Source: Kocuria dechangensis (GTDB taxonomy: Bacteria > Actinomycetota > Actinomycetes > Actinomycetales > Micrococcaceae). Taken from it: a stretch of DNA of 38,797 nt. Of the stretch, positions 25,936-33,292 are shown piece by piece. The stretch spans positions 1 through 38,797 of the forward strand of contig NZ_BMEQ01000029.1 in assembly GCF_014636775.1 (NCBI RefSeq), written 5' to 3'. The position numbers and the translations under genes are program-made. The notes beneath the pieces were generated by a model. The model worked only from the letters and a program-made list of their open reading frames with translations, was not told the origin of the DNA and searched no databases. Each line of letters opens with the position of its first letter. The stretch's first letter is position 1.

Positions 25936-26760
25936 ATGACCACCACGATCCCCACCCCCTACGAGGACCTGCTGGGCCACGTGCTCGAGAACGGCGAGCA
26001 CGTCGCCGACCGCACCGGCACCGGCACGTCCAAGGTCTTCGGCGCGCAGCTGCGCTACGACCTGCGCGAGGGCTTCCCGCTGCTGACCACCAAGAAGGTC
26101 TACACCCGCGGGGTGTTCGCCGAGGTGCTCTGGTTCCTCGACGGCGACACCAAGGTCAAGACGCTCCAGGACCAGAACGTGAACATCTGGAACGAGTGGG
26201 AGCGCCCCGACGGCACGATCGGGCGCGGCTACTCCGCCCAGTGGCGCTCCTTCCCGAAGCCCGACGGCGGGTCGGTGGATCAAATCACTCAGCTCGTCGA
26301 CGGCATCAAGGCCTCCCCGTTCTCCCGCCGCCACCTCGTCACCGCCTGGAACCCCGGTGAGATCGAGGACATGGCGCTGCCGCCGTGCCACGCACTGTTC
26401 CAGTTCAACGTCGGGCCCGACGAGGACGGGGATCCGGCCTGGCTGGACTGCCAGCTCTACCAGCGCTCGGCGGACCTGTTCCTGGGGGTGCCGTTCAACA
26501 TCGCCTCCTACGCCGCGCTCACCGAGATGGTCGCCGCCCAGACTGGTCTGGCCGCCCGGCACTTCGTGTGGACCGGCGGGGACTGCCACATCTACGACAA
26601 CCACCGCGAGCAGGTCACCGAGCAGCTGTCGCGGGAGCCGCGGCCCTACCCGACGCTGGTGCTGGAGGACGCCCCGTCGATCTTCGACTACGAGCTCACC
26701 GACCTCCACGTCGTCGGCTACGACCCGCACCCGGCGATCAAGGCCGCGGTGTCGGTCTGA
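25936..26760 (+). CDS. thyA: Thymidylate synthase
   Basis: This enzyme converts dUMP to dTMP with methylene-tetrahydrofolate as methyl donor and reductant. It has 274 residues, normal for ThyA. Visible motifs are the N-terminal DRTGTGT phosphate loop, the FPLLTTKK segment, [10 protein letters not shown], the catalytic PPCH (C151), [20 protein letters not shown] and the C-terminal [10 protein letters not shown]. The usual G-x-x-Y-G-x-Q-W-R reads [11 protein letters not shown], with Ser in place of Gly, a small departure. The ribosome site is GGAGG about 9 nt before the ATG. The stop overlaps folA by TGATG, so dTMP synthesis and folate recycling are co-expressed. The gene lies in an element-type neighbourhood, so it may be a second copy beside the chromosomal one. 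Confidence 0.96.
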   Translation: MTTTIPTPYEDLLGHVLENGEHVADRTGTGTSKVFGAQLRYDLREGFPLLTTKKVYTRGVFAEVLWFLDGDTKVKTLQDQNVNIWNEWERPDGTIGRGYSAQWRSFPKPDGGSVDQITQLVDGIKASPFSRRHLVTAWNPGEIEDMALPPCHALFQFNVGPDEDGDPAWLDCQLYQRSADLFLGVPFNIASYAALTEMVAAQTGLAARHFVWTGGDCHIYDNHREQVTEQLSREPRPYPTLVLEDAPSIFDYELTDLHVVGYDPHPAIKAAVSV

Positions 26761-27302
26761 TGGCCCAGCGCCCCCGCCCGGTGTTGGCGGCGATCTGGGC
26801 CCAGACCCCCGATGGGGTGATCGGCAAGGACGGCGGACTGCCCTGGTACGTGCCCGAGGACCTGTCCCACTTCCGCGCTGTCACCACCGGGCACCCGGTG
26901 ATCATGGGCCGGCGCACCTGGGATTCCTTCCCGCCACGCCACAGGCCATTGACCGGGCGCACCAACATCGTAGTCACCACCAGAACCAATGAGGTGACCG
27001 CATCCGTGGCCCAAGGAGCGGTGATCGCCGCCGGCTCCTGGACCCAGGCGGCCGAGGCTGCCCTGGCTCATCAGGGGACGAAGGTGGCTTGGGTGATCGG
27101 TGGGGGAGCGCTCTACCGCCATGCGCTGGCGGACCGGAAGCACCCGGTGACCCAGGCGCTGATCACCACCATCGACGCGGCCGTCGTCGGGGACACTTTC
27201 GCCCCGCACCTGGGTCCCGAGTGGGTACGGGAGACCGTCACCGACTGGACCGTCTCCCGGGCCGGGCCCCGCTACCGGATCGACCGGCACATCCGGGCCT
27301 GA
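26760..27302 (+). CDS. folA: Dihydrofolate reductase
   Basis: This enzyme regenerates tetrahydrofolate from the dihydrofolate made by ThyA, using NADPH. It has 180 residues with DHFR hallmarks in order: VLAAIWAQTPDGVIGKDGGL, LPWYVPEDLSHFRAVT (catalytic acidic residue in P-E-D), PVIMGRRTWDSFP, TNIVVTTR and VIGGGALYRHAL. The start overlaps the thyA stop (TGATG), so it is coupled. No resistance-type changes can be inferred by eye. It ends 4 nt from a convergent minus-strand gene. Confidence 0.95.
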   Translation: MAQRPRPVLAAIWAQTPDGVIGKDGGLPWYVPEDLSHFRAVTTGHPVIMGRRTWDSFPPRHRPLTGRTNIVVTTRTNEVTASVAQGAVIAAGSWTQAAEAALAHQGTKVAWVIGGGALYRHALADRKHPVTQALITTIDAAVVGDTFAPHLGPEWVRETVTDWTVSRAGPRYRIDRHIRA

Positions 27303-27306
27303 GCGC

Positions 27307-27882
27307 TCAGTCGCACTCGTCGCACTGCCCGGACAGCGGGAGCACCCTGAAGCATGTCGGACACATCGCCTCCGGCTGAGGGGTGCCCCTGCCGGCGGCC
27401 CGGTCCTCCTTATCGAGGAGCGCTTCGTACTCGCGGGTCGGCTTCGCCTTCGCGTCCGGGGGGACGTCTGCGCCGAAACGCTTGTAGCACTTCAGCCGCT
27501 CCTCGGCTGCTACCCCTTCCAGCACCCGGGGCTCCTGGGTGGCGCTCATGCCGATCTTCGGCAGCCACGCGCTGAAACCGGGCCCGACCATCCCGGACTT
27601 CTTCTGCACCACCAGCGCCGGCAGCGCCGGGTAGTTCATGGCGTCGCAGTAGTCCAGGACCATGCCCAGCACGTCCTTGATCCAAAAGTCGAGGCGCTGG
27701 TCGGTGCGGACCCCGGTGGTCTCGAACAGGTGCTCGGCCAGCTCCCCGTAGGTGATGTAGTGGCCGTAGTGGGAGGCGATGTCCTTCAGTTTGGGCACCG
27801 TCGCCTCGGCCCAGGTCCCCAGCTTCCACTGGTGCGGGGTGTCTCCTCGAGGGAAGCGGTACGACTCCGACGTGCCGGCCAT
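27307..27882 (-). CDS. Hypothetical protein with C-terminal zinc ribbon (191 aa)
   Basis: The ATG at 27882 has AGGAGG about 7 nt upstream. The protein (MAGTSESYRFPRGDTPHQWK) has a helical middle (LKDIASHYGHYITYGELAEH; WIKDVLGMVLDYCDAMNYPA) reminiscent of a DNA-binding or nuclease-associated fold, with ALPALVVQKKSGMVGPGFSA. The C-terminus has two Cys pairs, CPTC and CDEC separated by RVLPLSGQ, forming a zinc ribbon. The combination 'YGELAEHLFETTGVRT ... ALVVQKKSG.PG.GF' resembles the small-protein region encoded beside restriction or mobile genes, but I cannot name the family. It is the only minus-strand gene between 23 and 38 kb. Confidence 0.7.
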   Translation of the reverse strand: MAGTSESYRFPRGDTPHQWKLGTWAEATVPKLKDIASHYGHYITYGELAEHLFETTGVRTDQRLDFWIKDVLGMVLDYCDAMNYPALPALVVQKKSGMVGPGFSAWLPKIGMSATQEPRVLEGVAAEERLKCYKRFGADVPPDAKAKPTREYEALLDKEDRAAGRGTPQPEAMCPTCFRVLPLSGQCDECD

Positions 27883-27952
27883 GACGGATCCTCCTGACGA
27901 CGCTGGCGGTTCTGCCTCCAACCTAGACCGCGTGCGCGCTTCTCCGTTGCAT

Positions 27953-27962
27953 CCGCACACAT
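27953..27962 (+). promoter_or_regulatory. CCGCACACAT box, N7 to ATG at 27970
   Basis: CCGTTGCATCCGCACACAT is followed by GGGGTCC and ATG. The GCATCCGCACACA context is shared with 17470. It is located in the divergent gap with the minus-strand gene at 27882. Confidence 0.7.
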
Positions 27963-27969
27963 GGGGTCC

Positions 27970-28575
27970 ATGGACACCCTCACCACCGCGCTGCAGAAGT
28001 ACCCGCTGCCCGTTGCTCGAGTGCACGGACCCCGACTGGGCTTCGGCGCGCTGACCGACGAGCACGGAGACCCGGTGATCCGCTTCGCCGTCGACGGCGA
28101 GGCAGCCTTCACCATCAACTCCACCGGGGTGTCCGTGGTGAACCCAGACCTGATCAGCCCTTTCGAGGCCAAGACCCTGTCCAGCTTCGCGGTGCGCCTC
28201 TACAAGTCCGCCCAGTGCTTCCTGCTGGTCGCCGGCGGGACGCTGACCGGCCGGGAGCTCACCGACCAGCTCAAAAGCATTGTCGATGACCGGCCCCCAG
28301 CCACCGTCACTGTCCGGCTCCGGGAGCGGGTGTGGGTGGAGGCGGCCACCGCCCCCGACGGCTCCGAGTCGATCCAGCTCATCGACGTGACCTCCGTCTG
28401 CACCCGCCGCACCTTCCACCCGGACGGACGCCCCTCCGACGGCGGGCCGATGCCCAATCGCGCAACCACCGGAGGGGTACTCCTGGACGTGGACCAGGCC
28501 GTGGTCACCGCCCACCAGCTCTACCTCGCCGCCCGTGACAGCTGCTCGCGCCGGACCGTGGAAGTGGCCCGATGA
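27970..28575 (+). CDS. Hypothetical protein (201 aa)
   Basis: The start at 27970 is set by the 7-nt spacing to the box; an ATG 9 nt earlier overlaps the box. The product (MDTLTTALQKYPLPVARVHG) is soluble, with alternating strands (EAAFTINSTGVSVVNPDLIS) and helices (LTGRELTDQLKSIVDDRPPA) and a C-terminal helix (LLDVDQAVVTAHQLYLAARD). No signal peptide or recognised domain. Its stop overlaps the next start (ATGA), indicating co-translation with a GW/WEE-family protein. Confidence 0.7.
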   Translation: MDTLTTALQKYPLPVARVHGPRLGFGALTDEHGDPVIRFAVDGEAAFTINSTGVSVVNPDLISPFEAKTLSSFAVRLYKSAQCFLLVAGGTLTGRELTDQLKSIVDDRPPATVTVRLRERVWVEAATAPDGSESIQLIDVTSVCTRRTFHPDGRPSDGGPMPNRATTGGVLLDVDQAVVTAHQLYLAARDSCSRRTVEVAR

Positions 28576-28925
28576 GCGCCACGGCCGCCGAACTGCTGGC
28601 CACTCGCGGCTGGGCCGTGGGGGAGACCGAGCACGACGCAGATCTGGACCCAGGGGATCTGTGCGAGCGGACCTTCTACGTCCCCTCCGCCAAGGACGCC
28701 GCAACCCTGCGGGCCCTGCTCGGTCAGCGGCACGACGCGCCGGTGACGGCATGGTGGGAGATCGCCCGGTACTTCAACGCGCAACGCGGCGACTTCGACA
28801 CGCCGGTCCAGCTCGTCGCCCAGGCCGGGTGTGAGCAGTCCTTCTACGGTGAGGACACCTGCCCGGCCGCTGGCCTGGAGCAGCTGTTTGCCGCGCTCGA
28901 CCACGCCACCTGCGCCCCCGCCTGA
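28572..28925 (+). CDS. GW/WEE-family protein (117 aa)
   Basis: Coupled to the preceding gene by ATGA. The 117 residues contain the whole shared domain with little else: AELLATRGWAVGETEHDADL at the N-terminus, SAKDAATLRALLGQRHDAPV in the middle, VTAWWEIARYFNAQRGDF, and the closing LEQLFAALDHAT. Compared with relatives at 30042 and 30825 it keeps GW, the A-A-x-[ILV]-R-x-[LI] helix, the W-W-E strand and the L-F-A-x-[LI]-D helix. It is thus the most compact full-length member and useful for defining the domain. Four Cys are present in the C-terminal half. Function unknown. Confidence 0.7.
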   Translation: MSATAAELLATRGWAVGETEHDADLDPGDLCERTFYVPSAKDAATLRALLGQRHDAPVTAWWEIARYFNAQRGDFDTPVQLVAQAGCEQSFYGEDTCPAAGLEQLFAALDHATCAPA

Positions 28926-28940
28926 TCCGAGGAGATCGAC

Positions 28941-30011
28941 GTGTCCCCGTCTCGTTCCTACGCCCCGCGCCCCGGGGTGACCCCGGCGCCGAAATACCCC
29001 GTGGGCACCGTGGTCCAGTCGAAGAACCCGACCACCTCCAAGCTCGAGGAGCAGGTGCGCGGCAAACTCGTCGCCGCCGGCCTGCAGGTCCACCAGGGTC
29101 GCTCGGCCATCCAGTGCGATCAGGACCCCATCCACGGCAACTACCCCGTGCTCACCCCGGACGTCCTGGTCTCCCGGTCGAAGGTGTGCGTGGAGATCGA
29201 CTCCGAGAAGACCCACACCGAGGAGGTGGACAACGACCGCTCCCGCAACGCCCTGCTGGCCGGGGTCGGGTGGACCGTGGTCCGGCTGCGCCTGGGCGGG
29301 CTGGAGGCGATCGGGGACTACGACGTCGTCTGTGAGGCCTCCGTTCCCTCGGCTGCAGCGATCGACGCGCTCGTCGCAGCGGTCACCGACGCGGTGGACG
29401 GGGTGCCGGGCACGGTCCGGCGGATCGCCAAGAAGACGGCCGCGCCGCGGAAGAAGGAGAAGTCCCGGCTCGGGGCGGTGGCCGCCCACAGCCACCACGA
29501 CGGCGCCTACTACGCCTCCTGGACCCTGGAGGACGGTGAGAAGCTGCGGCTGATCATCATGGACGAGGGGCGCTGGCTGGCCGCCGAGTCCGGGCACGGG
29601 GCCCCGCGGTTCATCCGGCTGCTGGAGCTGCACCGGGTCGACCGGAAGAAGTGGCGGGAGGAACTCGAGGGCCTGTTCACCACTACCGACACCGAGGAGC
29701 TGGTTCCGGTGTCGAAGTACCCGTGGGGCGAGGAGTTCTTCATCGGGCCCCAGGCTGACAAGGTGCATCTCTACGACAAGTTCCACCCGGGAATGGAGCG
29801 CTGGGCTCTCACGGCCAACCTGGACGGCCCGGCCGGCTGGGGACCGGGCGGGATCTCCGGTTCCGAGGGGGTGACGCTGGCGGACCTGCACCCGGAGGCC
29901 ATCGCCTGCGGGTGGCGGCTCACCGCTGTGGCCTGGGACAGCGGCTACCGCGGGGACTTCCAGCGACTGGAGATCACCCGCACCCCGGAGCGCACCGGCC
30001 ACTGGGCGTGA
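28941..30011 (+). CDS. Vsr/DUF559-like PD-(D/E)XK nuclease with unknown C-terminal region
   Basis: A GTG start with GAGGAG at 6-nt spacing gives 356 residues. Residues ~33-125 match the DUF559/Vsr-type restriction-endonuclease fold: LEEQVRGKLVAAGLQVHQGR, then PDVLVSRSKVCVEIDSEKTH with D74, E85 and D87, and the helix-strand DNDRSRNALLAGVGWTVVRL. This is the V-E-[IV]-D-x(2)-x-H pattern of that group. A basic linker (RRIAKKTAAPRKKEKSR) leads to a C-terminal ~175 residues of unrecognised type with WTLEDGEKLRLIIMDEGRWL and LTAVAWDSGYRGDFQRLEIT. It may be a DNA-cleaving or -repair enzyme of the element. No methyltransferase neighbour is seen. Confidence 0.75.
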   Translation: MSPSRSYAPRPGVTPAPKYPVGTVVQSKNPTTSKLEEQVRGKLVAAGLQVHQGRSAIQCDQDPIHGNYPVLTPDVLVSRSKVCVEIDSEKTHTEEVDNDRSRNALLAGVGWTVVRLRLGGLEAIGDYDVVCEASVPSAAAIDALVAAVTDAVDGVPGTVRRIAKKTAAPRKKEKSRLGAVAAHSHHDGAYYASWTLEDGEKLRLIIMDEGRWLAAESGHGAPRFIRLLELHRVDRKKWREELEGLFTTTDTEELVPVSKYPWGEEFFIGPQADKVHLYDKFHPGMERWALTANLDGPAGWGPGGISGSEGVTLADLHPEAIACGWRLTAVAWDSGYRGDFQRLEITRTPERTGHWA

Positions 30012-30024
30012 TTGACCCCGGTCT

Positions 30025-30034
30025 CCGCACACAT
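30025..30034 (+). promoter_or_regulatory. CCGCACACAT box, N7 to ATG at 30042
   Basis: GATTGACCCCGGTCTCCGCA leads into the core, followed by GGAGGCC and ATG. The TTGACC word lies 11 nt before ACACAT, too close for a standard -35. Confidence 0.7.
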
Positions 30035-30041
30035 GGAGGCC

Positions 30042-30803
30042 ATGACCACCACCGAACAGGCCACCGCAGCCCAGAACGACCTCCCGACGCTGCCAGCAGC
30101 GTCACTGCTCGCCGCTCGTAACTGGCAGGCCGAGACGACCACCGGCTTGACCGACGGGACGCAGACCACCACGACGACCCTGTACGCCTCCACGGTCGAT
30201 GCCGCGGCTATCCGGCGGATCTTTGGCCGCCCCTGGGACACCCCGGTGGCGATCTGGTGGGAGGAGACCCCGGAGGCCTCCCGCCTGGTGGTGCAGGTGC
30301 GCACCGAGAAGGTCACCTACGACGGCCACCAGGATCTCCCAGCCGCGCTCGCTGAGCTGTTCGCCGAGATCGACGCCGACGTGGCCGACTTCGACGCCGA
30401 CACCGCCCCCGCACAGGCCCCCGCGGAGGGGATCGAGCGGGCTCTGGCGGCCCACCGTGCTGTCCACCAGAAGACTCTCGCTGCCCAGCAGGAGGCCGCG
30501 GCCCTGGCGAAGGTCTCCACGCTGTCGGCGCTGAGCTTGATCGCCACCACTAACCCGCAGGTGGTGAGCGCCGAGATCGCCCTCACCGGCGAGGACACGT
30601 TCGGGCAGTGCCTCGGGTCCCTGAAACTCACCGGCACCGACGGCGAGCCGGTGGCCCTGGTGTCCGTCGGGGACACTTGCCTGTTCGACGACCTGGACCG
30701 GGTGGCAATGGAGGAGATTCCCGAGGTGGAGATCGGCCACCGCTTCGAGGACGAGACCGGCTACGTCATCGACCTCGCCGCCTTCCGTACCGCCCACGCC
30801 TGA
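30042..30803 (+). CDS. GW/WEE-family protein with C-terminal extension (253 aa)
   Basis: The start is 7 nt after a box. Residues ~25-110 form the shared domain: LLAARNWQAETTTGLTDGTQ, TLYASTVDAAAIRRIFGRPW, TPVAIWWEETPEASRLVVQV, and AALAELFAEIDADVADF. A helical Ala/Gln-rich stretch follows (about 130-165). The C-terminal domain has LSLIATTNPQVVSAEIALTG and LVSVGDTCLFDDLDRVAMEE, ending in a strand-helix pair. It is soluble. The C-terminal part is not shared with the other members, so this is a modular protein with a common N-terminal and a private C-terminal domain. Confidence 0.7.
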   Translation: MTTTEQATAAQNDLPTLPAASLLAARNWQAETTTGLTDGTQTTTTTLYASTVDAAAIRRIFGRPWDTPVAIWWEETPEASRLVVQVRTEKVTYDGHQDLPAALAELFAEIDADVADFDADTAPAQAPAEGIERALAAHRAVHQKTLAAQQEAAALAKVSTLSALSLIATTNPQVVSAEIALTGEDTFGQCLGSLKLTGTDGEPVALVSVGDTCLFDDLDRVAMEEIPEVEIGHRFEDETGYVIDLAAFRTAHA

Positions 30804-30807
30804 GCGG

Positions 30808-30817
30808 CCGCACATAT
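30808..30817 (+). promoter_or_regulatory. Variant box CCGCACATAT, N7 to ATG at 30825
   Basis: The box starts 5 nt after the previous stop. The core is CACATAT instead of CACACAT, then AAAGGGC and ATG. The change moves the core towards an AT-rich -10. Confidence 0.65.
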
Positions 30818-30824
30818 AAAGGGC

Positions 30825-31307
30825 ATGACCATGCCTTTCACCGCCTCCGACCACCCCCGCGACTCCGGCGGACGCTTTGCTGCCAAGGCGCACGACGAGG
30901 CGCCCGTCGCCCTGACCCCGGCGGCTCCCGAGCCGTTCGTGCATCTCACCACCCCCGAGTACTCGATGCTGCAGGCGGAGAAGGCCGCCGCCGAGCGGGG
31001 CTGGACCACTTCCGCCCCGACCTGGCCGCGGGAGGACTACGGCTACGAGACCAAGCGCACCGACTACACCCCCACCGAGGCCGACGCCGCCGCAGTCCGT
31101 GCCCTGCTCGAGGCCGAGGACGACTCCACCGTGGCCGTCTACTGGGAGGAGAAGCAGTGGTCCGAGGAGAACGGGGTCTACCACTCCGAGGAGCTGATGA
31201 TCGAGGCCGGGGAGGACTTCTTCGTCTACCAGGACCAGGACGGCCCTGCCGAGGCTCTGGGGACGCTGTTCGCTGAGCTCGACGACGACCAGGAGGACCG
31301 GGCGTGA
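30825..31307 (+). CDS. HPR-signature plus GW/WEE-domain protein (160 aa)
   Basis: This protein joins the two shared modules. The N-terminus MTMPFTASDHPRDSGGRFAA is the HPR signature; residues ~50-155 form a full GW/WEE domain: LQAEKAAAERGWTTSAPTWP, YTPTEADAAAVRALLEAEDD, STVAVYWEEKQWSEENGVYH and ALGTLFAELDDDQEDRA. An ATG at 30831 is also possible, but the box spacing favours 30825. Its stop overlaps the next start (GTGA), coupling it to another HPR-signature protein. It is acidic and soluble, of unknown function. It is the key link showing that both modules belong to one system. Confidence 0.75.
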   Translation: MTMPFTASDHPRDSGGRFAAKAHDEAPVALTPAAPEPFVHLTTPEYSMLQAEKAAAERGWTTSAPTWPREDYGYETKRTDYTPTEADAAAVRALLEAEDDSTVAVYWEEKQWSEENGVYHSEELMIEAGEDFFVYQDQDGPAEALGTLFAELDDDQEDRA

Positions 31308-32281
31308 GCGGCTTCGAGGAGTTCGACCACCCCCGCGCTGGTGACGGCCGCTTCACCACCAAGGCCCGCCCCGAGTCCGGGATTACCCTGGCGGCACCGG
31401 TCTCGGCCGGCTCGATGATCGGCGATCCGGCCTACGACCCGTTGGCCGTCCCGGCGCCGGAGGGTTCCGGGATCATCGGCAGCGTCTCCGACGTGCCCGC
31501 CGAGCGGTTCCCCGAGGAGTTCCCCGATGACCAGTGGGGGAACCCCGAGTACGTGATGGTCCGCGCCAAGCCCGAGGTCGACCTCGTGGAGGTTTGGACC
31601 AACGACGGCACCGAGCACCTCTTCGACACCGAGCAGGACCCGGCCGCGTTCCGCATCGGGGACCGCTGCACCATCTACGACGACCACGAGACCGACCCCT
31701 ACGCCCAGTGGCGCCTGGACCGTGACGCCCACGCCCGCCTGCGCGAGCGGGCCGCGCGGAACTTCCTGCACGCCACCGGGATCGAGCTCGGCACCGCCCG
31801 CTCCCTCTTCGGCGCCTACATCGACCTCCCGGGCCGCCCCCACTGCGCCCGGCTGCGCGGGTTCCACCTGGACCCCCGTTTTACCCAGATCGCCCCGCCC
31901 TACGAGGACACGGCACTGTCCGACGAGCAGGCCGCCCACCTGCTGCAGATGCCGGTGGAGTCCATCCCCACGCTCAAGACCTCCGTAGCTCACGCGCTGG
32001 AGCGGAACAGGAAGGGCCCGCGGACCCAGCTGAGCATCGACGAGGCAGAGGCCCTGCTGGGCACCAGCGAGCACGCGGTCGTGCTGGCCCCTGAGCACCG
32101 CAATGCGCTGATCGACGACTGCCGCGAGGCGGCCCGGGTCATCGGCCGGTCCTACAGCGCCCCGGCGGCCGCCGCGGCCGCGGAGGCGGAGTTCCCGACG
32201 CCGGCGCAGCTGGAGCTGCTGGTGGCGATCGGGCGCATGGCACCTTACGGTGAACAGCCGCCGGCCGCCGCACACAGATAA
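31304..32281 (+). CDS. HPR-signature protein, DPYAxWRLD subfamily, copy 1 (325 aa)
   Basis: The GTG start overlaps the previous stop (GTGA), so it needs no separate box. The head SGFEEFDHPRAGDGRFTTKA carries the HPR signature. The body is paralogous to the next gene: GDPAYDPLAVPAPEG, then IGDRCTIYDDHETDPYAQWR and LDRDAHARLRERAARNFLHA, later LSDEQAAHLLQMPVESIPTL and APEHRNALIDDCREAARVIG. The C-terminal ~40 residues are Ala-rich. The final codons (AAAHR) are formed by the promoter-like box of the next gene, so coding and signal sequence overlap. No known domain is recognised. Confidence 0.75.
   Translation: MSGFEEFDHPRAGDGRFTTKARPESGITLAAPVSAGSMIGDPAYDPLAVPAPEGSGIIGSVSDVPAERFPEEFPDDQWGNPEYVMVRAKPEVDLVEVWTNDGTEHLFDTEQDPAAFRIGDRCTIYDDHETDPYAQWRLDRDAHARLRERAARNFLHATGIELGTARSLFGAYIDLPGRPHCARLRGFHLDPRFTQIAPPYEDTALSDEQAAHLLQMPVESIPTLKTSVAHALERNRKGPRTQLSIDEAEALLGTSEHAVVLAPEHRNALIDDCREAARVIGRSYSAPAAAAAAEAEFPTPAQLELLVAIGRMAPYGEQPPAAAHR
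32268..32277 (+). promoter_or_regulatory. CCGCACACAG box inside the end of 31304-32281, N7 to ATG at 32285
   Basis: CCGCACACAG, then ATAAGGC, then ATG. The box overlaps the last codons of the upstream gene. Confidence 0.65.
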
Positions 32282-32284
32282 GGC

Positions 32285-33253
32285 ATGACCACCACGTTCT
32301 CCGAAGCAGACCACCCCCGCGGTACGGGCGGGAAGTTCACGAGGAAGGCCTACAGGGAGGCCACCGAGGTGAGCCTCGCTGCCTCCTCGGGCTCGTCCCC
32401 GGGTCCGCGCCCGGTGGCAGAAATGCTCGGCAGCCCGGCCACCGACCCGCTGGCCGTCCCGCGCGCCGAACAAACGAAGGTCTCCGCGACCGTCTCGGTG
32501 CCAGTCGACGAAGACCTCCAGTACCACCTGGACATGGCCGGCCACGATGACATCCACTACGTTCGGGTGACCGGCACCCCGCTGGCCGGCACCATCGACG
32601 TCTACACCGACGACGCGGAGGAACAACTGCTCCTGATGGATCTCCGCGAGAACCCGGAGCGCTACGGCATCGGGGACCCCCACACCGTCTACGCCGACCA
32701 CGAGTCCGACCCCTACGCCGCCTGGCGCCTGGACGAGGCCCGGCACGAGCGGTGCCACGATGCCGCCGCCCGCCGCTTTGTGGAGCAGACCGGCATGGAG
32801 CTGGAGCCCTCCGGTTCCTCGACCTACTTCAAGGTCCCCGGCGGCCTCCGGAGCAGCGGCGAGGTGCACGTCCCCGGGCTGTGGGGAGCGCCCCAACTGC
32901 GCGACCCCGACTGGTGGCGGAACGAGACCGACGAAGACGCCGCCGCACGCCTGGGGATTCCGGCCGAGGGCATCCCCTCCTTCAAGCGGGCGTTGGTGCG
33001 GGCCGCCAAGCTACAAGACAGCCCGCGCCCCACCTACATCACTGACGAAGAAGCGGCCGCACTCGCCGGTGCAGGCAAGCACCAGCTGACTCCCGAACAT
33101 CGGGTGGCGCTGCTGGAAGACCTGCGCGCCCACGCGAGGGTGCGTGGCTCCGAGGAGCAGCTGGTCGCTGCTGCGGCTGATGATCCCGACGAGGTGCAGA
33201 TGGCGGTGCTCATCGAGGCCGGCCGCTGGCGCCGGGATGACTTCGACCGGTGA
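32285..33253 (+). CDS. HPR-signature protein, DPYAxWRLD subfamily, copy 2 (322 aa)
   Basis: A tandem paralog of 31304-32281. It begins MTTTFSEADHPRGTGGKFTR and keeps GSPATDPLAVPRAEQ, then IGDPHTVYADHESDPYAAWR and LDEARHERCHDAAARRFVEQ, later AARLGIPAEGIPSFKRALVR, the ITDEEAAALAGAGKHQLTPE segment and LLEDLRAHARVRGSEEQLVA. The strongest conservation is D-H-E-[ST]-D-P-Y-A-x-W-R-L-D. No signal peptide or membrane segment. It differs from copy 1 mainly in the 100 residues after the head and in a private loop near WRNETDED. Function unknown. Confidence 0.75.
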   Translation: MTTTFSEADHPRGTGGKFTRKAYREATEVSLAASSGSSPGPRPVAEMLGSPATDPLAVPRAEQTKVSATVSVPVDEDLQYHLDMAGHDDIHYVRVTGTPLAGTIDVYTDDAEEQLLLMDLRENPERYGIGDPHTVYADHESDPYAAWRLDEARHERCHDAAARRFVEQTGMELEPSGSSTYFKVPGGLRSSGEVHVPGLWGAPQLRDPDWWRNETDEDAAARLGIPAEGIPSFKRALVRAAKLQDSPRPTYITDEEAAALAGAGKHQLTPEHRVALLEDLRAHARVRGSEEQLVAAAADDPDEVQMAVLIEAGRWRRDDFDR

Positions 33254-33257
33254 TCAG

Positions 33258-33286
33258 CTGACAGGCAACCAGCTCAGCCCTAGCCT
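33258..33286 (+). promoter_or_regulatory. Standard -35/-10 promoter of the pentapeptide-repeat gene
   Basis: CTGACA (33258-33263) and TAGCCT (33281-33286) are separated by 17 bp. The -10 ends 6 nt before the ATG at 33293, as in a typical actinobacterial leaderless gene. It contrasts with the CCGCACACA boxes of the neighbours and supports reading their position as that of a -10. Confidence 0.6.
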
Positions 33287-33292
33287 GGGCCC

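Noticed and set aside
30025-30067. TTGACC upstream of the 30042 start as a standard -35
   Set aside because: It lies only 11 nt before the ACACAT core, too close for ordinary sigma-70 spacing, and most other boxes lack it.
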